DNA from: a virus
IMG/VR virus record: IMGVR_UViG_3300005096_000145
Location: 1 to 32,272 of that record
DNA: 32,272 nucleotides
Strand: one strand, 5' to 3'
Below the pieces are notes generated by a model. The model was not told where the DNA came from. It worked only from the letters and a program-made list of their open reading frames with translations, and did no database searches. Below, piece after piece: positions 31,038 to 32,272 of this stretch (positions are counted from its first letter, which is position 1; the number at the start of each line of letters is the position of its first letter). Made by a program: the position numbers and the translations under genes.

Positions 31038-31295
31038 TTAAATAATCTTTCTGCCTGAAGTTTTTGTTTACTGTAATCGTAATCGTATTAGTTGTTGATA
31101 GAACCAAGCCGCATAGGGTTTAGCGTAATGTTAAATCAAGCCTGTGACTAATGAAAAAAATCTATCGTTAATTATAAGTAAATTTTATCGACTATATAAA
31201 ACAACGACTTATAACTATTAGTCATAAGTAAAACTTATACCTATAGCTTGCTCATAAGTAAATTCTATAAGGATAAATTATCCATAACCTGCAAA
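31038..31295. other. AT-rich intergenic region, no gene seen
   Basis: This stretch between the primase-type gene and the 22-aa frame has no supported coding region on either strand. It holds the ATAAGT repeat cluster, a GGATAA-A-TTATCC palindrome (31271-31283), an A-run at 31154-31160 and a short tandem CGTAAT repeat near 31078-31087. Its AT content is visibly higher than in the neighbouring genes. It may be the control region of the helicase operon or a replication origin. Confidence 0.55.
31171..31283. repeat. ATAAGT half-site cluster (operators or iterons)
   Basis: ATAAGT or its complement ACTTAT occurs at 31174-31179, 31208-31213, 31224-31229, 31233-31238 and 31254-31259. Three copies share the longer unit ATAAGTAAA, and ATAAGT-AAA-ACTTAT (31224-31238) is a perfect palindrome. 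A minus-strand TATAAT (31171-31176) overlaps the first copy. A sixth half-site lies at 31363. Regular half-sites over a promoter suggest repressor operators; an origin with iterons is the alternative. Confidence 0.65.
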
Positions 31296-31364
31296 TCAAC
31301 GAAAGCAAACAGCAATTGCTATGATGGCGAGCTGTGTTTTCATGTTGCAGTTGCATTTATTCAT
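31296..31364 (-). CDS. 22-aa hydrophobic peptide, coupled ORF
   Basis: The frame begins MNKCNCNMKTQLAIIAIAVC and ends FR. AAGGAG lies 4 bases before its ATG, and the ATG overlaps the TGA of the 97-aa gene as ATGA, so translation is quite likely. It has a short hydrophobic core and two or three cysteines. It may be a small membrane peptide, a leader, or the remnant of a signal-peptide gene. Confidence 0.45.
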   Translation of the reverse strand: MNKCNCNMKTQLAIIAIAVCFR

Positions 31365-31654
31365 AAGTCTCCTTCCCATATTTCATGTTTATTTCGCATG
31401 GCGGCTAGTATTAGCTTTCCAACAAACTCAACAGCACCATCGTAATTCCCCCACCCATTCTCAGGGTTCATAGCCTCAAGCTTGTCAATATTGTCTTCCA
31501 TGTGTTCGCGCAATTTACGAAGAACAGGAATAGACTCTTCGCCAGACAGGCCATAGTGTTCTCTTATCCCTTTCTCATAGCAGTCATACCACATATCTGC
31601 CACGTTATATGTGTAGTTAAAGCTTTCACTTCCTATGCCCATATCGTAGCTCAT
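31361..31654 (-). CDS. Hypothetical small protein
   Basis: A 97-aa acidic protein (start ATG at 31654, which overlaps the previous TGA by one base; GTG 31657 is the alternative, with GGGGG upstream). It contains MGIGSESFNYTYNVADMWYDCYEKG, a phrase of small phage proteins with a FN.T.N....W motif, and VEFVGKLILAAMRNK near the end. That family has no known function. It probably belongs to the same early operon as its neighbours. Confidence 0.6.
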   Translation of the reverse strand: MSYDMGIGSESFNYTYNVADMWYDCYEKGIREHYGLSGEESIPVLRKLREHMEDNIDKLEAMNPENGWGNYDGAVEFVGKLILAAMRNKHEIWEGDL

Positions 31655-31899
31655 CACTCACCCCCCAGTACGCTATCAATGGCTTCATGGGTCTCATGCA
31701 GCGTTATCAGTATTCCGCTTGAGCATCCAATATTACCCTTTGCTGATGCTCTCAAGTTGCCGATTGCCGCCTTCAACCTCTGGCGGTCTGATCTGCGTAT
31801 CAGGGCGATGATTCTCTCTGCTTTTTGTTCACGATATAAACGATATGATTTAGACTCTATTAATTCGACTATTCCCTCTATAAGCTCTTCATATTTCAT
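31654..31899 (-). CDS. Hypothetical helical protein
   Basis: An 81-aa protein, mostly helical (EELIEGIVELIESKSYRLYRE, then ERIIALIRRSDRQRLKAAIG). Basic and acidic residues are mixed, without Cys clusters or membrane segments. Start and stop overlap both neighbours (ATGA upstream, TGATG downstream), a sign of translational coupling. No family recognised. Confidence 0.55.
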   Translation of the reverse strand: MKYEELIEGIVELIESKSYRLYREQKAERIIALIRRSDRQRLKAAIGNLRASAKGNIGCSSGILITLHETHEAIDSVLGGE

Positions 31900-32210
31900 T
31901 GCTTATCTCCTGCTGTTGATTCGATGAAACTACGGAAGGCTTGTTTGATAGTTATGCTGCGTCTAACTACATTTCCTACCATGCCGCACGACTGCCATAT
32001 ACTTACTTCAAAATTAGGCGCGCGTATAAGCTTCTCAACCACCTCTGCTGCCTGATTTAAGTCTTCATACGGATCATATTCACGCGGTATAGGCTCATTA
32101 GGAAAAACCACAGATACCATCGCCATGCTGATAGTGACTTCATACCCCATGATGCTTGCACAGTGTTCATTGAATGCCTGTTTATTCATTGTTTCGCCTT
32201 TATTGCTCAT
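31896..32210 (-). CDS. Hypothetical protein
   Basis: A 104-aa protein. The first ATG (32210) has GGAGGG about 9 bases upstream; an in-frame ATG at 32189 (MNKQAFNEHCASIMGYEVT) is also possible. A EPIPREYDPYEDLNQAAEVVEKL segment is followed by a beta stretch FEVSIWQSC and a helix IKQAFRSFIES. This layout (ASIMGYE ... YDP..DLN...EVVEKL) occurs in unnamed phage early proteins. It overlaps the next gene by ATGA. Confidence 0.6.
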   Translation of the reverse strand: MSNKGETMNKQAFNEHCASIMGYEVTISMAMVSVVFPNEPIPREYDPYEDLNQAAEVVEKLIRAPNFEVSIWQSCGMVGNVVRRSITIKQAFRSFIESTAGDKQ

Positions 32211-32211
32211 C

Positions 32212-32272
32212 TTATTTTCCCTCCATAGTTCTAATGGCTAATTCAATTGACGCGACATCACCGGCAAGCCCC
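32212..32272 (-). CDS. 3' end of a gene cut by the window edge
   Basis: An open frame enters from the right edge and ends LAGDVASIELAIRTMEGK before TAA at 32212. Its stop lies one base before the ATG of the 104-aa gene, and the SD of that gene sits inside its last codons. The start is outside the window and the family cannot be told. Confidence 0.5.
   Translation of the reverse strand, partial: GLAGDVASIELAIRTMEGK

Noticed and set aside
31038-31295. CRISPR-like repeat array
   Set aside because: The ATAAGT repeats are short, AT-rich, in both orientations and unevenly spaced, and no unique spacers of constant length occur.

Overview
The window is part of the genome of a tailed, short-tailed (podovirus-type) bacteriophage. 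The tail hub matches the P22 gp10 family, a gp4-like adaptor and a three-gene set like the P22 ejection proteins lie in order, and no tape-measure, tail-tube or sheath genes are seen. A lipoprotein with a clear lipobox, sigma70-type promoters and Shine-Dalgarno sites suggest a Gram-negative, probably proteobacterial host. No integrase, RNA polymerase, polymerase, lysis gene, tRNA, CRISPR array or insertion sequence was found, so lifestyle and exact host stay open.

Region 1 (about 1-23,931, all on the minus strand, read right to left) is a dense virion module. A frameshifted structural gene comes first, then two tiny genes (one acidic, one basic), the large terminase, two tiny genes (42 and 28 aa), the portal, a 97-aa protein, a GroES-like co-chaperonin, the scaffold, and a 172-aa protein. 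A near-consensus promoter with a hairpin leader follows. Next are a capsid-associated protein, the major capsid protein, two small proteins, the tailspike, the gp4-like adaptor, a fibre-like protein with a carbohydrate-binding-like domain, a lipoprotein, the gp10-like hub, a 120-aa protein, the three ejection proteins, and a set of probable surface proteins. That last set includes a TIGR03790-like protein with a phage tail domain inserted in it. Many junctions are ATGA or TAATG overlaps, so translation is probably coupled.

Region 2 (about 23,932-26,034) is a control region: a terminator, a 40-aa membrane peptide, a RepL-like winged-helix gene whose perfect TATAAT box sits against its start codon, 635 bases without a firm gene but with inverted repeats and three plus-strand mini-ORFs, the probable small terminase, and a divergent promoter pair.

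Region 3 (26,035-27,872, plus strand) is a compact rightward operon of seven small genes of mostly unknown function, including a helix-turn-helix protein and a Cys-containing phage protein. It is the likeliest place for early host-takeover or counter-defence functions.

Region 4 (27,928-32,272, minus strand) is a DNA-metabolism and early module: a PAPS-reductase-like protein that looks short at its C-terminus, a Cys-rich zinc protein, a 94-aa protein, a superfamily 2 helicase, a stand-alone primase-type zinc-binding protein, an AT-rich intergenic region with repeated ATAAGT half-sites (operator cluster or origin candidate), and several small genes running off the right edge.
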